From JACDEA01 sp963742585 (GTDB lineage: Bacteria; Actinomycetota; Acidimicrobiia; Acidimicrobiales; JACDEA01): a stretch of DNA of 64,000 bases. Under the pieces are notes generated by a model. That model had not been told where the DNA came from. It did not search any database and saw nothing but the letters and a program-made list of their open reading frames with translations. The stretch covers positions 682,001-746,000 of the forward strand of contig CAVUMI010000006.1 in the NCBI GenBank assembly GCA_963742585.1. Reading direction: 5' to 3'. Positions 17,066 through 26,056 of the stretch are shown in pieces. Within the stretch, counting starts at the first letter, position 1; each line of letters opens with the position of its first letter. The position numbers were made by a program, and so were the translations under genes.

Positions 17066-18163
17066 ATGCCGAAAACTCACCGACCCGCCGCGTACGCGGC
17101 CGTGCTGCTCGGGGTTGCGCTGGCCATCGCCGGTGCAGCACCAACCCCCGCCGGGGCGGCGACGCGCGCCCAGGCGACGCGCTCGAAGCGGGCGGCGCAG
17201 GCCGCCAAGCTCGACGCCCTGCGGGCGACGGACCGTGAGCTCACCGCGGCGGTCACCACACTTACCGGGCAGGTCGATGCGCAGATCGCCCGGGTGAACG
17301 CGGCCAAGCGTGCGGCGAGTACCGCCGAGGCCAACCTGACCCGCGCCACCGCCGAGCTCGAGGCCACTGAGAACCAGATCGATCAGCTGCACGGTTCGGT
17401 GCTCGCCCAGGCGGTCGACACCTACATGCGGCCGCAGGGCCGCGGTCAGCCGGCCGTCAACAGCGTGGACATGGCGGCGGCCAGCCGGCAGCGCGCGCTT
17501 CTGACCCATGTCGAGAAGCGTCAGGGCGATGCGCTCGACGAGTTGCGCGCCGCCCGTCAGGATCTGGCCATCCGCGAAGCGGTCGCGTCCCGCGCCGAGG
17601 AGCGGGCCACCCAGCGCAAGCGCGTCGCCTCGACGCAACTGGCCGGACTTGCGCGCGACCTGCGCGACAAGCAGCGAGTGTCGAGCGCGCTCGAGGCACG
17701 CATACGCGACGCCCAATCCGAAGACGATGCCGCGGCGGCCAACGACGGGTCACTGCGCGCCCTGCTCGGCGGCGAGTCGTTCGGCGGGACGTCGAAGGCC
17801 GGCCTCATCTGGCCGCTCAAGGGTCGGCTCACATCGGGCTTCGGCCGACGATGGGGCCGGCTCCACGCGGGCATCGACATCGCCGCGCCCCGCGGTACGC
17901 CGATCCGCTCTGCTCGGGCCGGCAAGGTGGTCATCTCCGGGTGGATGGGTGGCTACGGCAACGCGGTGGTCATCAATCACGGCGACGGTATGGCCACCCT
18001 CTACGGACACCAGAGCCGGCGGGCGGTCAAAGTCGGTCAGGTCGTCAAGCAGGGCGCGGTGATCGGCTACGTCGGGTCCACCGGTCACTCCACCGGCAAC
18101 CACCTGCACTTCGAGACGCGCATCAACGGAAGCGCCAAAAACCCGCGCCGATACCTACCGTGA
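17066..18163 (+). CDS. Coiled-coil M23 peptidoglycan endopeptidase (EnvC/NlpD-like)
   Basis: A 365-residue secreted protein: signal peptide (AYAAVLLGVALAIAGAA), a long charged coiled coil at about 40-230, and a C-terminal LytM/M23 domain. HAGIDIAAPRGTPI gives the H-x3-D zinc pair and GNHLHFETRING the H-x-H motif, so the zinc site is complete. It should hydrolyse or regulate peptidoglycan cross-links at division, like EnvC or RipB-type proteins. It overlaps proC by GTGA. Start ATG 17066 places the signal peptide at the beginning. Confidence 0.87.
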   Translation: MPKTHRPAAYAAVLLGVALAIAGAAPTPAGAATRAQATRSKRAAQAAKLDALRATDRELTAAVTTLTGQVDAQIARVNAAKRAASTAEANLTRATAELEATENQIDQLHGSVLAQAVDTYMRPQGRGQPAVNSVDMAAASRQRALLTHVEKRQGDALDELRAARQDLAIREAVASRAEERATQRKRVASTQLAGLARDLRDKQRVSSALEARIRDAQSEDDAAAANDGSLRALLGGESFGGTSKAGLIWPLKGRLTSGFGRRWGRLHAGIDIAAPRGTPIRSARAGKVVISGWMGGYGNAVVINHGDGMATLYGHQSRRAVKVGQVVKQGAVIGYVGSTGHSTGNHLHFETRINGSAKNPRRYLP

Positions 18164-18949
18164 GCGGCGTGCGACTCCTACTCGTGGGCGGCGGCCGCAT
18201 GGGCTCGGCACTTATCGGCGGGCTGATCAACGCCGGGTGGGCGGCGGTCGATCTCGCGGTGGTCGAACCGATCGAAGCGCGTCGCAAGGAGCTCGCCGAC
18301 CTTCATCCCGGCGTCGCGGTGAGCGACGAAGTCGTCCGAGCCGATGGCGCCGTCGTCGCGGTCAAGCCCAACGACGTGGGCGCGGCCTGCGCGGCCCTCG
18401 GCGGACGGGTGACGCGGGTGTTGTCCATCGCCGCGGGCGTCACGCTCACCAACCTCGAGGCTTGGCTCCCGAAAGCCACCCCGGTGGTGCGGGCGATGCC
18501 CAACACACCGGCCCTCGTCGGCGCGGGCGCGGCGGCGATCGCTCCAGGCAACCACGCCACTGATGACGACCTCGCGTGGGCCGAAGAGATCCTCGGCGCG
18601 GTCGGCACCGTTGTCCGCGTCCCCGAGAAGCTGCTCGACGCGGTCACCGGACTCTCCGGCTCAGGGCCCGCGTACCTGTTCCTCGTCGCCGAGGCCCTCA
18701 TTGACGCGGGAGTCCATGCCGGCCTGCCGCGAGACATAAGTGAGCGCCTGACCATCCAGACCCTGCTCGGCGCGTCCGCGATTGCTGGCCGAGTCCGGCG
18801 ACTCCGCTGAGGTGCTGCGCGCCAACGTGACGTCACCGGGCGGCACCACGGCAGCCGGTCTCCGGGTTCTCGAGGAGCGGGCGATCCGCGCCGCGTTTCT
18901 CGATGCGATCGCCGCCGCCACCGAGCGTTCGCGAGAGCTCGGCGCGTGA
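18160..18949 (+). CDS. proC: Pyrroline-5-carboxylate reductase, one-base frame break
   Basis: The first 205 residues (LLLVGGGRMGSALIGGLINA, VVRAMPNTPALVGAGA, VTGLSGSGPAYLFLVAEALI) are classical ProC with the Rossmann NADPH site. As written the frame ends at 18810. Removing one T at 18782-18783 restores MLAESGDSAEVLRANVTSPG, the substrate-binding ProC signature, and a natural end at 18949. The intact protein would be about 262 residues. ProC reduces pyrroline-5-carboxylate to proline. The GTG overlaps the M23 peptidase stop (GTGA). Either sequence error or a recent null. Confidence 0.85.
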
Positions 18950-19010
18950 CATCACTGTAATTTCACCTCGCAGGTCCCACTAGCCCTCATTGGCCCCAGT
19001 GGCGTACATT

Positions 19011-19025
19011 CCTCTCTCGGAGAGG
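19011..19025 (+). promoter_or_regulatory. Hairpin masking the ribosome site of the BldC-like gene
   Basis: CCTCTC (19011-19016), loop TCG, GAGAGG (19020-19025). The right arm contains the GAGAGG Shine-Dalgarno sequence just before the GTG at 19027, so folding would occlude it. A role in translational control is inference. Confidence 0.4.
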
Positions 19026-19026
19026 G

Positions 19027-19230
19027 GTGATTCCACTGGCGTCGGACTATGCGCGGGCGAAGTACCTCACAGTTGCCGAGGTGGCGGGCCTGCTGCGAGT
19101 GTCGAACATGACGGTGTACCGGTTGATCGAGGCGGGCGATCTTCCGGCGGGCCGCGTGGGCAAGTCGTTCCGCATACGCGAGGTCGACTTGGACAAGTAC
19201 TTGGCTGAGCGCTTCACCCAAGCTGTCTAA
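19027..19230 (+). CDS. BldC-like MerR-type helix-turn-helix protein
   Basis: A 67-residue protein that is nearly all DNA-binding domain: KYLTVAEVAGLLRVSNMTVY then RLIEAGDLPAGRVGKSFRIR, ending DLDKYLAERF. This is the excisionase/BldC-type winged-helix found beside proC in many actinobacteria, where it acts as a small developmental or chromosomal regulator. The length is standard for the family. GGAGAGGGG precedes the GTG start. No phage genes are near, so true excisionase function is unlikely. Confidence 0.83.
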   Translation: MIPLASDYARAKYLTVAEVAGLLRVSNMTVYRLIEAGDLPAGRVGKSFRIREVDLDKYLAERFTQAV

Positions 19231-19239
19231 ATCCCTTTA

Positions 19240-20053
19240 GTGGCGGTGCGCCACGAGACGATCTCGTTTCTGTCGGATTACGGCACCGCCGACGAGTTCG
19301 TCGGCGTCGTCAAGTCCGTAATGCGGTCGATCGCGCCGCACGCCCGCGTGATCGACATCACCCACGAGGTGCCGCCCCACGACGTCCGCGCCGGCAGCCT
19401 GGCTTTGTCGCGTGCCGTGCAGTACCTGGCGCCGGGTGTGGTGCTCGGGGTCGTCGACCCCGGTGTCGGTACCGCGCGCCGGGCGCTCGCCGTCGAGGTA
19501 GGCGAGGAAGGTGAGGGCGTGTTCGTCGGGCCCGGACAACGGCCTACTGGCCGGCGCGGTGGCGATGACCGGGGGCGCAACACGCGCCGTCGAACTGAGC
19601 AATCCCGCATTCCACCTCGAGGCCCCGGGGCCCACCTTCGGCGGCCGCGACATCTTCGGCCCGGTGGCCGCCCACCTGGCCAACGGAGTCGACCTCACCG
19701 AATTCGGCGAGCTCATCGACCCGTTGGGACTGATGCCCGGCATCCTGCCGCTGTCGCGCGATGAGGATGGTGGTATCGCTGCCGAGGTGTTGTGGATCGA
19801 CCGCTTCGGCAACGCCCAGCTGAACGTCGACCCGGACGACATCGCCGACTGGGGTGATCGGGTCGTCATCCACTGGGGCCGCGAACGCCGCACCGCGAAG
19901 CGGGCGCGCACCTACGACGATCTGGGACCGGGCGACGTGGGTCTGGTCGTGGACTCGTACGGGCTCATTTCGATCGCGCTCGACCGAGGCTCAGCCGCCG
20001 AGCAGCTCAAATTGCATCCCGCCGACGCCGTCCGGCTAGAACCTCCCACGTGA
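19240..20053 (+). CDS. SAM hydroxide adenosyltransferase (DUF62 family), one-base frame break
   Basis: The N-terminal part, ETISFLSDYGTADEFVGVVK and GVVDPGVGTARRALAVEV, and the C-terminal part starting PDNGLLAGAVAMTGGATRAV and continuing EVLWIDRFGNAQLNV, are the two domains of the fluorinase/SalL/duf-62 superfamily. They are in different frames as written; dropping one G at 19534-19535 joins GP to DNG. The complete protein would be about 270 residues. Family members hydrolyse SAM to adenosine and methionine, using hydroxide as nucleophile. It follows the BldC-like gene by nine bases and overlaps the next mini-gene (GTGA). Confidence 0.83.
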
Positions 20054-20136
20054 GACCGGCAACGACTATCGCGATCGTGTTGCTCCTGCTGTTGATCGTG
20101 GGCGCGGCCCTGTTGCAGTTCTTGATGGCGCGTTAG
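20050..20136 (+). CDS. Small single-pass membrane protein (28 aa)
   Basis: GTG at 20050 overlaps the preceding stop (GTGA). The peptide is RPATTIAIVLLLLLIVGAAL then LQFLMAR: one transmembrane helix with a basic start. Very short hydrophobic proteins like this are common in actinobacterial operons. Its TAG at 20134-20136 lies against the proposed stop of the convergent CAP-domain gene. The function is unknown. Confidence 0.5.
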   Translation: MRPATTIAIVLLLLLIVGAALLQFLMAR

Positions 20137-20814
20137 CGAAGCGACAGCGGGATCGAGGCGGCGTAGCACCTCGGACATCCAGCGCACCCGGTCGGACGGC
20201 ACCGGACGGGGCGGCGGGGGCGGCGGCGGCGGAGGCGCGGGAAGCGTCGTCGCAGTTGTGGTCGGCGGGGCCGCCGGCTTGACGACCACCGGCTTCGGTG
20301 CCGGCTTCGGCTTCGGGGCGACGGTGACGCGGGGGGCGGTGACAGGAGGCCGCGGTGCGCTGCCGCCCTTGAGCGTCATGAACTCGTGGGCCGTGTACAT
20401 CGTGGTGCCCTTCCACGCCACACCCACACCCACATGTGTGAAGGCCGGGTCGACGAGGTTGTCGTAGTGATGCGGGCTGTTCACGAAGGCCTGGAAGAGC
20501 ATGTCAATGTTGGGACCGAGCCCGACGTTTTCGCCCAGCTTCGACCACGTTGAGGTGACGAGGTCCTTGAGGCTCGGGTTGTGCCAGATCGTCCCGGCAC
20601 CGGCCATCTCATTGGCCCAGTTGCGGGCGATCGAGGTGAGCCCGCTCTCGACGGTGAGCGAGCCGAGTCCCTTGCTGGCGCGCAGGTTGTTGATCTTGGC
20701 GACGAACGCGGTTTCTTCGGAGACCGTGTCTGCCTGGCTGGACGGCGCCAGCGGACCGACGAACGCGATTGTCGTCAGTGCTAGCAGTGCCAACAACGCC
20801 AATAGCCTCCGCAT
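20133..20814 (-). CDS. Secreted CAP-domain (SCP/PR1-like) protein
   Basis: A signal peptide (RRLLALLALLALTTIAFVG) is followed by a CAP domain: EETAFVAKINNLRASKGLGS, then NWANEMAGAGTIWHNPSLKD, LGENVG, NSPHHYDNLVDPAFTHVGVG. His in IWHN and HHYD, and the Glu in GEN, form the usual pocket. A Pro/Thr-rich tail with a run of prolines ends near VRWMSEVLRRLDPAVA. As written the frame runs on to 19912 antisense to other genes; one extra base at about 20139-20140 would restore a stop (TAA) at 20133-20135. A probable c-di-GMP riboswitch lies upstream, so the protein may belong to a surface or biofilm programme. Confidence 0.7.
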
Positions 20815-20844
20815 TGAACTCTCCGTGTCCTCTCTGGGCCACGG

Positions 20845-20960
20845 GAGGCTTGAGTGCCCATTCGGTAGCCGGGCTGCCATGGGAGCGGGTTTCGCTCCTT
20901 TAGGCCCCTGACTTTGCGTCCTCCGGATTTCTCCGGGGTTGCCGTTTCGTGGTCCGACTG
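20845..20960 (-). ncRNA. Cyclic-di-GMP-I (GEMM) riboswitch candidate
   Basis: On the minus strand: CGGCAACC, then hairpin CCGGA-GAAA-TCCGG with a GNRA tetraloop, then GGACGCAAAGTCAGGGGCCTAA, then a helix GGAGCGAAACCCGCTCC, then CCATGGCAGCCCGGCTACCG. These are, in order, the conserved blocks of the GEMM-I aptamer (GCAAACC, tetraloop, GACGCAAAGCC, GGCCUAA, CATGGTAGCCGGGTTACCG). It ends about 30 bases before the start of the CAP-domain gene. Identification rests on motif order and the tetraloop, not a covariance-model search. Confidence 0.8.
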
Positions 20961-20985
20961 TTGTGTCGGCAAGCAGCGACCGGGA

Positions 20986-21008
20986 CTTGAGCGGTCGAAC
21001 CGCTCAAG
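20986..21008. promoter_or_regulatory. Perfect inverted repeat, candidate operator of the acyl-CoA ligase
   Basis: CTTGAGCGGT (20986-20995), spacer CGA, ACCGCTCAAG (20999-21008): two perfect 10-bp arms. It lies 38 bases before the ligase ATG with no T-run, so a dimeric repressor site is more likely than a terminator. The cognate regulator is unknown. Confidence 0.5.
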
Positions 21009-21046
21009 CTGTGGAAATAGCCCGTTCGACCTACATTGCTAAGCGC

Positions 21047-22556
21047 ATGAATCTCGCAACGATCATCGAGGCTCACCCGGACGATGCCGTCGCGCTGATC
21101 TCTCGAGGGCAGCGGACGACATATGCGGAACTACGGCGCCAAGTGGGCGAACTCCGCGGCGGGCTCACCCGTCTCGGCGTGGAGCCCGGCGACCGGTTGG
21201 CGATGGTGTCGGCCAACACGTGGTTCTTCGCGGTGACGTATCTCGCTGCACTCGGAGCCGGCGCGATCGTGGTTCCCCTCAACCCCTCCAGCCCAGCCGC
21301 CGAACTGACCGAGCAGCTCGGATCGGTGCGACCCAAGGTGCTGGTGGTCGGCCCGGCCGGTCGCGAAGCCGTCGGCGCGATCAACACGGCCGCAGTCGGC
21401 GTCGAACACGTCCTCGTTCCGACCGGGGTCAAGCTCGAGGGCACGACAGCGCTCGACGACCTCTTCGGCGGTGACGCCACGCCGATAGTCGACCGCGGCG
21501 ATGACGACGTCGCCGCGCTGCTGTTCACTTCGGGTACCTCGGGCACCCCGAAGGCGGCGATGCTCACCCACGGCAGCCTGCGCGCCAACCTCGAGCAGGC
21601 GCAGCGGCATCCGGGGCGCGCAGTACACGTCGACGACATCGTCCTCGGCGTGCTGCCGCTGTTTCACATCTTCGGGCTCAACGTCGTGCTGGGCCTGACG
21701 CTGTACGCCGGGGCCTCGGTGGTTCTCATCGAGCGCTTCGACCCGGTGTCGGCGCTCGAGACCGTGGCCAACCACAAAATCACGATCGTCCTCGGCGCGC
21801 CACCGATGTTCACCGCGTGGGCGACGATGCCGGCCACCGAACTCGAGCAGGCCGATACCGCGCCGATGGCCACGGTGCGTCTCGTGCTCACCGGCGCGGC
21901 GCCGCTGCCGTCCGAAGTGGCTGTCGCCTTCGAGCAGCGCTTCGGTGTGCCGATGCGGCAGGGGTACGGCCTTACCGAAGCGTCGCCAATCGTCACGTCC
22001 TCGGTGGTCGACGGCGACCCGAAACCCGACTCCATCGGCGTACCGCTACCCGGCATGGAAGTCCGGCTGATCGACGAGGAAGGCGAGGACGCTCCGGCAG
22101 GTGACTCCGGCGAGATCTGGGTGCGCGGCCCCAACGTGTTCGCCGGTTACTGGGAAAATCCCGACGCGACCGCAGCAGCGATCGACAGCGACGGCTGGTT
22201 GCATACGGGCGATATCGCAGTCGCCGATGACGACGGGTTTCTCTTCATCGTCGACCGGGCCAAGGACCTGATCATCGTCTCCGGGTTCAACGTGTATCCG
22301 GGCGAGGTCGAGGAGGCGCTCCTCGACCATCCCGGGATCGCTGAGGTCGCGGTTGTGGGTGTGTGCACATCCGTACTCAGGCGAAACGGTTAAGGCGTTC
22401 GTGGTCTGCGAGAGCGGTCACCACCTCGAAGAGGACGAAGTGATCGAGTTCGTCGCCGACCGGCTGGCCCGCTACAAGTGCCCCACCAAGGTGATGTTCG
22501 TCCCCGAGCTGCCCCGCGGTGCGGCCGGGAAGCTTCTGAGGCGTGCGCTCCAGTAG
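21047..22556 (+). CDS. Acyl-CoA synthetase (AMP-forming), one-base frame break
   Basis: About 502 residues when joined. LLFTSGTSGTPKAAMLTHGS is the AMP-binding P-loop, YGLTEASPIVT the A5 motif, VDRAKDLIIVSGFNVYPGEV the hinge and A8, and PRGAAGKLLRRAL at the end has the catalytic lysine. The frame as written ends VVGVCTSVLRRNG; removing one T at 22364 restores VVGVAHPYSGETVKAFVV. It activates a carboxylic acid, probably a fatty acid, to acyl-CoA. A perfect operator-like palindrome precedes it and rex follows 27 bases after its stop. Confidence 0.86.
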
Positions 22557-22583
22557 ACCCGCTACCTCGTACGATTGTGAATT

Positions 22584-23315
22584 ATGCGGAGTCCCGAGCA
22601 AGCGCAGCCTCCCGGAGGGCGGCGAAGCGCGACCCACGGGAGTGAGAGCACCCACCGCCGGATTCCGGAGGCGACGGTGGCGCGGCTGCCCGTGTACCTC
22701 CGCAGCTTGGCCGAGGTTGCCGACGCCAAGATCACCACCGTCAGCTCGGAACGGCTCGCTGAGATGGCCGGCGTCAACGCCGCCAAGGTACGCAAGGACC
22801 TCTCCTATCTCGGCTCGTACGGCACGCGTGGCGTGGGTTACGACGTGGAGTTCCTGCTGTACCAGATCAGCCGCGAGCTCGGCCTCACCAAGGACTGGCC
22901 CGTCGTCATCGTGGGCCTCGGCAACCTGGGCCACGCCTTGGCCAACTACCGCGGTTTCCAGGAGCGCGGGTTCCAGGTCGTCGCCATGGTCGACGCCGAT
23001 CCCGCCCGCGTCGGTGAACAGGTCAACGGCGTCACGGTGCGACACATCGACGACCTGGCCGTGATCGCCGCGCAGCTCCGACCGGCCATCGGTATCATCG
23101 CCACACCGGCGGCGGTGGCGCAGGGCGTCGCCGACCAACTGGTGGAGGCCGGTGTCACCTCCATCCTGAACTTCGCACCGGCCGTGATCACGGTGCCCGC
23201 TCACGTGTCGCTGCGGAAGGTCGACCTGTCGATCGAACTCCAGATCCTCAGCTTCTACCAGCAGCGCAAGCACGGGATGCTGCCCGATCTCGACCCGGTC
23301 AGCGATGCCGGTTGA
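22584..23315 (+). CDS. rex: Redox-sensing transcriptional repressor Rex
   Basis: A 243-residue protein. The N-terminal winged helix (VARLPVYLRSLAEVADAKIT, SSERLAEMAGVNAAKVRKDL) and the Rossmann part VVIVGLGNLGHALANYRGF are classical Rex. SYLGSYGTRGVGYDV links the two. Rex binds DNA at low NADH/NAD and controls respiratory and fermentative genes. TTGTGAATTATGC at the start codon resembles half of a Rex operator (TTGTGAA...), suggesting autoregulation, but no full palindrome is seen. It opens the tetrapyrrole operon. Confidence 0.92.
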   Translation: MRSPEQAQPPGGRRSATHGSESTHRRIPEATVARLPVYLRSLAEVADAKITTVSSERLAEMAGVNAAKVRKDLSYLGSYGTRGVGYDVEFLLYQISRELGLTKDWPVVIVGLGNLGHALANYRGFQERGFQVVAMVDADPARVGEQVNGVTVRHIDDLAVIAAQLRPAIGIIATPAAVAQGVADQLVEAGVTSILNFAPAVITVPAHVSLRKVDLSIELQILSFYQQRKHGMLPDLDPVSDAG

Positions 23316-23934
23316 CGCGCCGCTCTACCCGGTGAGTCTCGTTGTCCACGGCCGTCGTTGCCTGGTGGTTGGCGGTGGGCGGGTGGCCGCCGGCAAGGTG
23401 CGCCAGCTCACTGCGTGCGGCGCGTTCGTCCATGTGATCGCGCCCGAGGTCGACCCGGTGATCGTGGCCGAGCCCGGCGTGGCCGTGGAGCGCCGGCCGT
23501 ACATGCGCGGTGATGTGGCCGGCCACCGCCTGGTGCTCACCGCCACGTCGGACCCGGCGGTCAACCGCGCCGTGCACGATGAGGCCGAGGCGGCCGGGAT
23601 CTGGGTCAACTCGGCCGACGACCCGGTCAACTGCACGTTCACGCTCCCGGCGGTGACCCGGCAAGGCCCGGTCACGGTGGCCGTCTCCACCGGGGGGCAC
23701 AGCCCCGCACTGGCCACCTGGCTCCGGCGGCGATTCGATGCGGAGCTCGGTCCGGAGTATGCGGTTCTCGCCGAACTTCTCGACACCGAGCGGACGGCGA
23801 TCCGGGCGCAGGGCCGCTCGACCGAGGGTCTCGACTGGCAGACGGCGCTGGACTCCGGCATGCTCGATTTGATCCGGGCCGGCCAGGTCCAGGAGGCAAG
23901 GGAGCGCTTGCAGGCGTGTCTGTCGTCGTCGTAG
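23305..23934 (+). CDS. cysG: Precorrin-2 dehydrogenase / sirohydrochlorin ferrochelatase domain
   Basis: A 209-residue protein corresponding to the N-terminal Rossmann half of CysG (like Met8/SirC): LVVHGRRCLVVGGGRVAAGK, then NSADDPVNCTFTLPAVTRQG and VAVSTGGHSPALATWLRRRF. It oxidises precorrin-2 with NAD+ and may insert iron, making sirohaem for sulfite or nitrite reductases. The methyltransferase half is supplied by the separate cobA two genes on. It overlaps rex by eleven bases and hemA by nineteen. Confidence 0.88.
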   Translation: MPVDAPLYPVSLVVHGRRCLVVGGGRVAAGKVRQLTACGAFVHVIAPEVDPVIVAEPGVAVERRPYMRGDVAGHRLVLTATSDPAVNRAVHDEAEAAGIWVNSADDPVNCTFTLPAVTRQGPVTVAVSTGGHSPALATWLRRRFDAELGPEYAVLAELLDTERTAIRAQGRSTEGLDWQTALDSGMLDLIRAGQVQEARERLQACLSSS

Positions 23935-25172
23935 GGCTGAACCAGCGGACGGTCCCCCTCGAGCTGCTCGAGCGGATGACCGTGAGCGACACGCGTCTGC
24001 CCAAGGCGCTCGGCGACCTTCTGGGGCGCGACAACATCACCGAGGCCGTCCTGCTCTCGACCTGCATGCGCACCGAGGTCTACGCCGTTGCTGAGCGCTA
24101 CCACGGCGCGGTCCAGGACGTTCGCAACTTCCTGGCCGAACTGAGCTTCAGTGCGCCGGAGGACTTCTCCGACCACCTTTATACGTTCCACGACGACGCC
24201 GCGGTGGCGCATCTATTCCGCGTCGCCAGCGGGCTCGACTCCGCGGTGCTGGGCGAGGGCGAGGTGCTGGGTCAGGTGAAGACCGCCTGGCAACACGCCA
24301 TGGATGAAGGTGCGGCCGGACCGATGCTGTCGGCGCTGTTCCGCCACGCGATCGAGGTCGGCAAACGGGCGCGAGCCGAAACCGGCATCGCCCGCGGCAC
24401 GACCTCCATGTCCCACGCCGCGGTGGAGATGGCCGGGCGGGAGTTGGGATCGCTCGACGACCGCCGGATCCTCGTCCTCGGTGCGGGCGACATGGGCGAG
24501 GGCATGGTTGCCGCGCTGGCCGGCTCCGGCGCGGGCGAGATCCTCGTCGCCAATCGCAGTGGCACCAAGGCCGCCGCGCTGGCACGCAAGGTCGGCGGAC
24601 GATCGGTGGCGCTCGGCGCGCTGGCCGGCGCGCTCGTCGAAGTCGACGTACTGCTCACCTCGACCGGCTCGCCCGACGTGCTGGTCGAGGCCGACGATCT
24701 CGTCGACGTCATGGCCACGCGCGGCGGTAGCCCGTTGCTCGTCGTCGACATTGCGGTTCCCCGTGACGTCGATCCCGCGGTTCGCGAGATCGACGGTGTG
24801 ACCCTCCTCGACATGGACGACCTTGCCGCGTTCGCAGCCGCGGGAATGGACGGCCGGCGCCAGGAAGTGGCCAGCGTCGAGCAGATCATCGCCGCCGAGG
24901 TGGAGCGCCACTTGACCGCCACCACCGCGCGGCAAGCGGCCCCGCTGGTGGCCGCGCTGCACGGTCGAGCAGAAGCAGTGCGCCGCGCAGAACTCGATCG
25001 TGTCGCCGGACGTCTCACCACCGAGCAGGCCGCCGCCGTCGACGCGGTGACGCGCGCCGTCATCAACAAGCTGCTGCACGAGCCCACGGTGCGGCTCAAG
25101 GAAGCGGCCGGCTCGCCTCGTGGTGAGCGGCTCGCCGACGCCCTGCGGGACCTGTTCGACCTAGAGGACTAG
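23916..25172 (+). CDS. hemA: Glutamyl-tRNA reductase
   Basis: A 418-residue protein. Catalytic Cys50 lies in LLSTCMRTEVYAV; SGLDSAVLGEGEVLGQVK and the NADPH loop ILVLGAGDMGEGMVAAL follow; the C-terminal dimerisation helix ends HEPTVRLKEAAGS. It reduces charged tRNA-Glu to glutamate-1-semialdehyde, the first committed step of tetrapyrrole synthesis by the C5 route. Start GTG 23916 overlaps the CysG domain. It is followed by hemC after three bases. Confidence 0.94.
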   Translation: MSVVVVGLNQRTVPLELLERMTVSDTRLPKALGDLLGRDNITEAVLLSTCMRTEVYAVAERYHGAVQDVRNFLAELSFSAPEDFSDHLYTFHDDAAVAHLFRVASGLDSAVLGEGEVLGQVKTAWQHAMDEGAAGPMLSALFRHAIEVGKRARAETGIARGTTSMSHAAVEMAGRELGSLDDRRILVLGAGDMGEGMVAALAGSGAGEILVANRSGTKAAALARKVGGRSVALGALAGALVEVDVLLTSTGSPDVLVEADDLVDVMATRGGSPLLVVDIAVPRDVDPAVREIDGVTLLDMDDLAAFAAAGMDGRRQEVASVEQIIAAEVERHLTATTARQAAPLVAALHGRAEAVRRAELDRVAGRLTTEQAAAVDAVTRAVINKLLHEPTVRLKEAAGSPRGERLADALRDLFDLED

Positions 25173-25175
25173 AGC

Positions 25176-26056
25176 GTGGCGCCGCTGCGCATGGCGACCC
25201 GCGGCAGCGCGCTCGCGCGGTGGCAGGCCGATCATGTCGTGCAGCTGCTCGGCGTCGAGGTCGAGTTGGTGATCGTCAAGACATCGGGTGAGAAGAAGCC
25301 CGACGTGCCGATCCACGAAATCGGTGGGCGCGGCGTCTTCGTCAAGGAAGTGCAGGACGCAGTGTTGGACGGCACGGCCGATGTCGCGGTGCACTCGGCC
25401 AAGGACTTGCAGTCGACACCGACTCCCGGGTTGGTGATCGCCGCGGTCCCCGAGCGCGGCGATCCGCGCGATGCGTTGGTGGGCTGCACACTCGAGGCAC
25501 TTCCGACCGCGGCCACGGTGGCCACCGGATCGGTGCGCCGCCGAGCTCAGCTCGCCGCGCTGCGGCCTGATCTCACGTTCGCCGAGCTGCGCGGCAACAT
25601 CGACACCCGCCTCGAGAAGGCAGCAAACTTCGACGCGATCGTGGTGGCCGCCGCCGCGCTCGACCGTTTGGGTCATCTCGACCGCGCCGCCGATCTGCTC
25701 GCGGTCACGGTGATGGTGCCGCAGGTCGCCCAGGGCGCGCTCGCCGTCGAGTGTCGCGAGGACGACGAGGCGACGCGCGCGCTGGTGGCGACGATCGAGC
25801 ACCAGCCGTCGCGTCGTGCCGTCGACGCGGAGCGGGCCTTCCTTGCCGAGCTTGAGGGCGGCTGCGACCTCCCGGTGGGCGGCGTACGCGACGGTCGCCG
25901 CTGACGGTGCGGTGACCTTGCGCCGCGCTCCTGGCGACCCTCGACGGCCATGTGGTGCTCACTCACGAGGGCAGTGGCGAGGACGCGGACGCGGTGGGTC
26001 GATCGGTCGCCCGTTACCTGCTCGATGACGCGGGCGGCGCCGGCCTCCTTCCATGA
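25176..26056 (+). CDS. hemC: Porphobilinogen deaminase, two one-base frame breaks
   Basis: MATRGSALARWQADHV, HSAKDLQ, GSVRRRAQLAALRPDL and GGCDLPVG (the dipyrromethane cysteine, residue about 230) are all intact. Past that point the frame must move twice: an extra G at 25881 and an extra C at 25924. With both removed it reads ATVAADGAVTLRALLATLDG and continues to a stop at 26054-26056 that overlaps the cobA ATG (ATGA), which supports the restored frame. About 292 residues. It polymerises four porphobilinogens to hydroxymethylbilane. Confidence 0.88.

Noticed and set aside
15195..17144. A 649-residue minus-strand frame opposite the MFS gene
   Set aside because: Low-complexity Arg/Glu/His-rich antisense product without motifs; typical of high-GC shadows.
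19027..19230. Phage excisionase and hence a prophage or integration site
   Set aside because: The small HTH protein sits beside proC as in other actinobacteria and no integrase, att repeat or phage genes are near.
19912..20132. A C-terminal extension of the CAP protein antisense to the SAM adenosyltransferase
   Set aside because: The residues past VRWMSEVLRRLDPAVA are composition typical of antisense shadow; a one-base break with stop at 20133 fits better.
22574..22587. A full Rex operator upstream of rex
   Set aside because: Only a TTGTGAA half-site is present; the complementary half is missing, so it is mentioned but not annotated.
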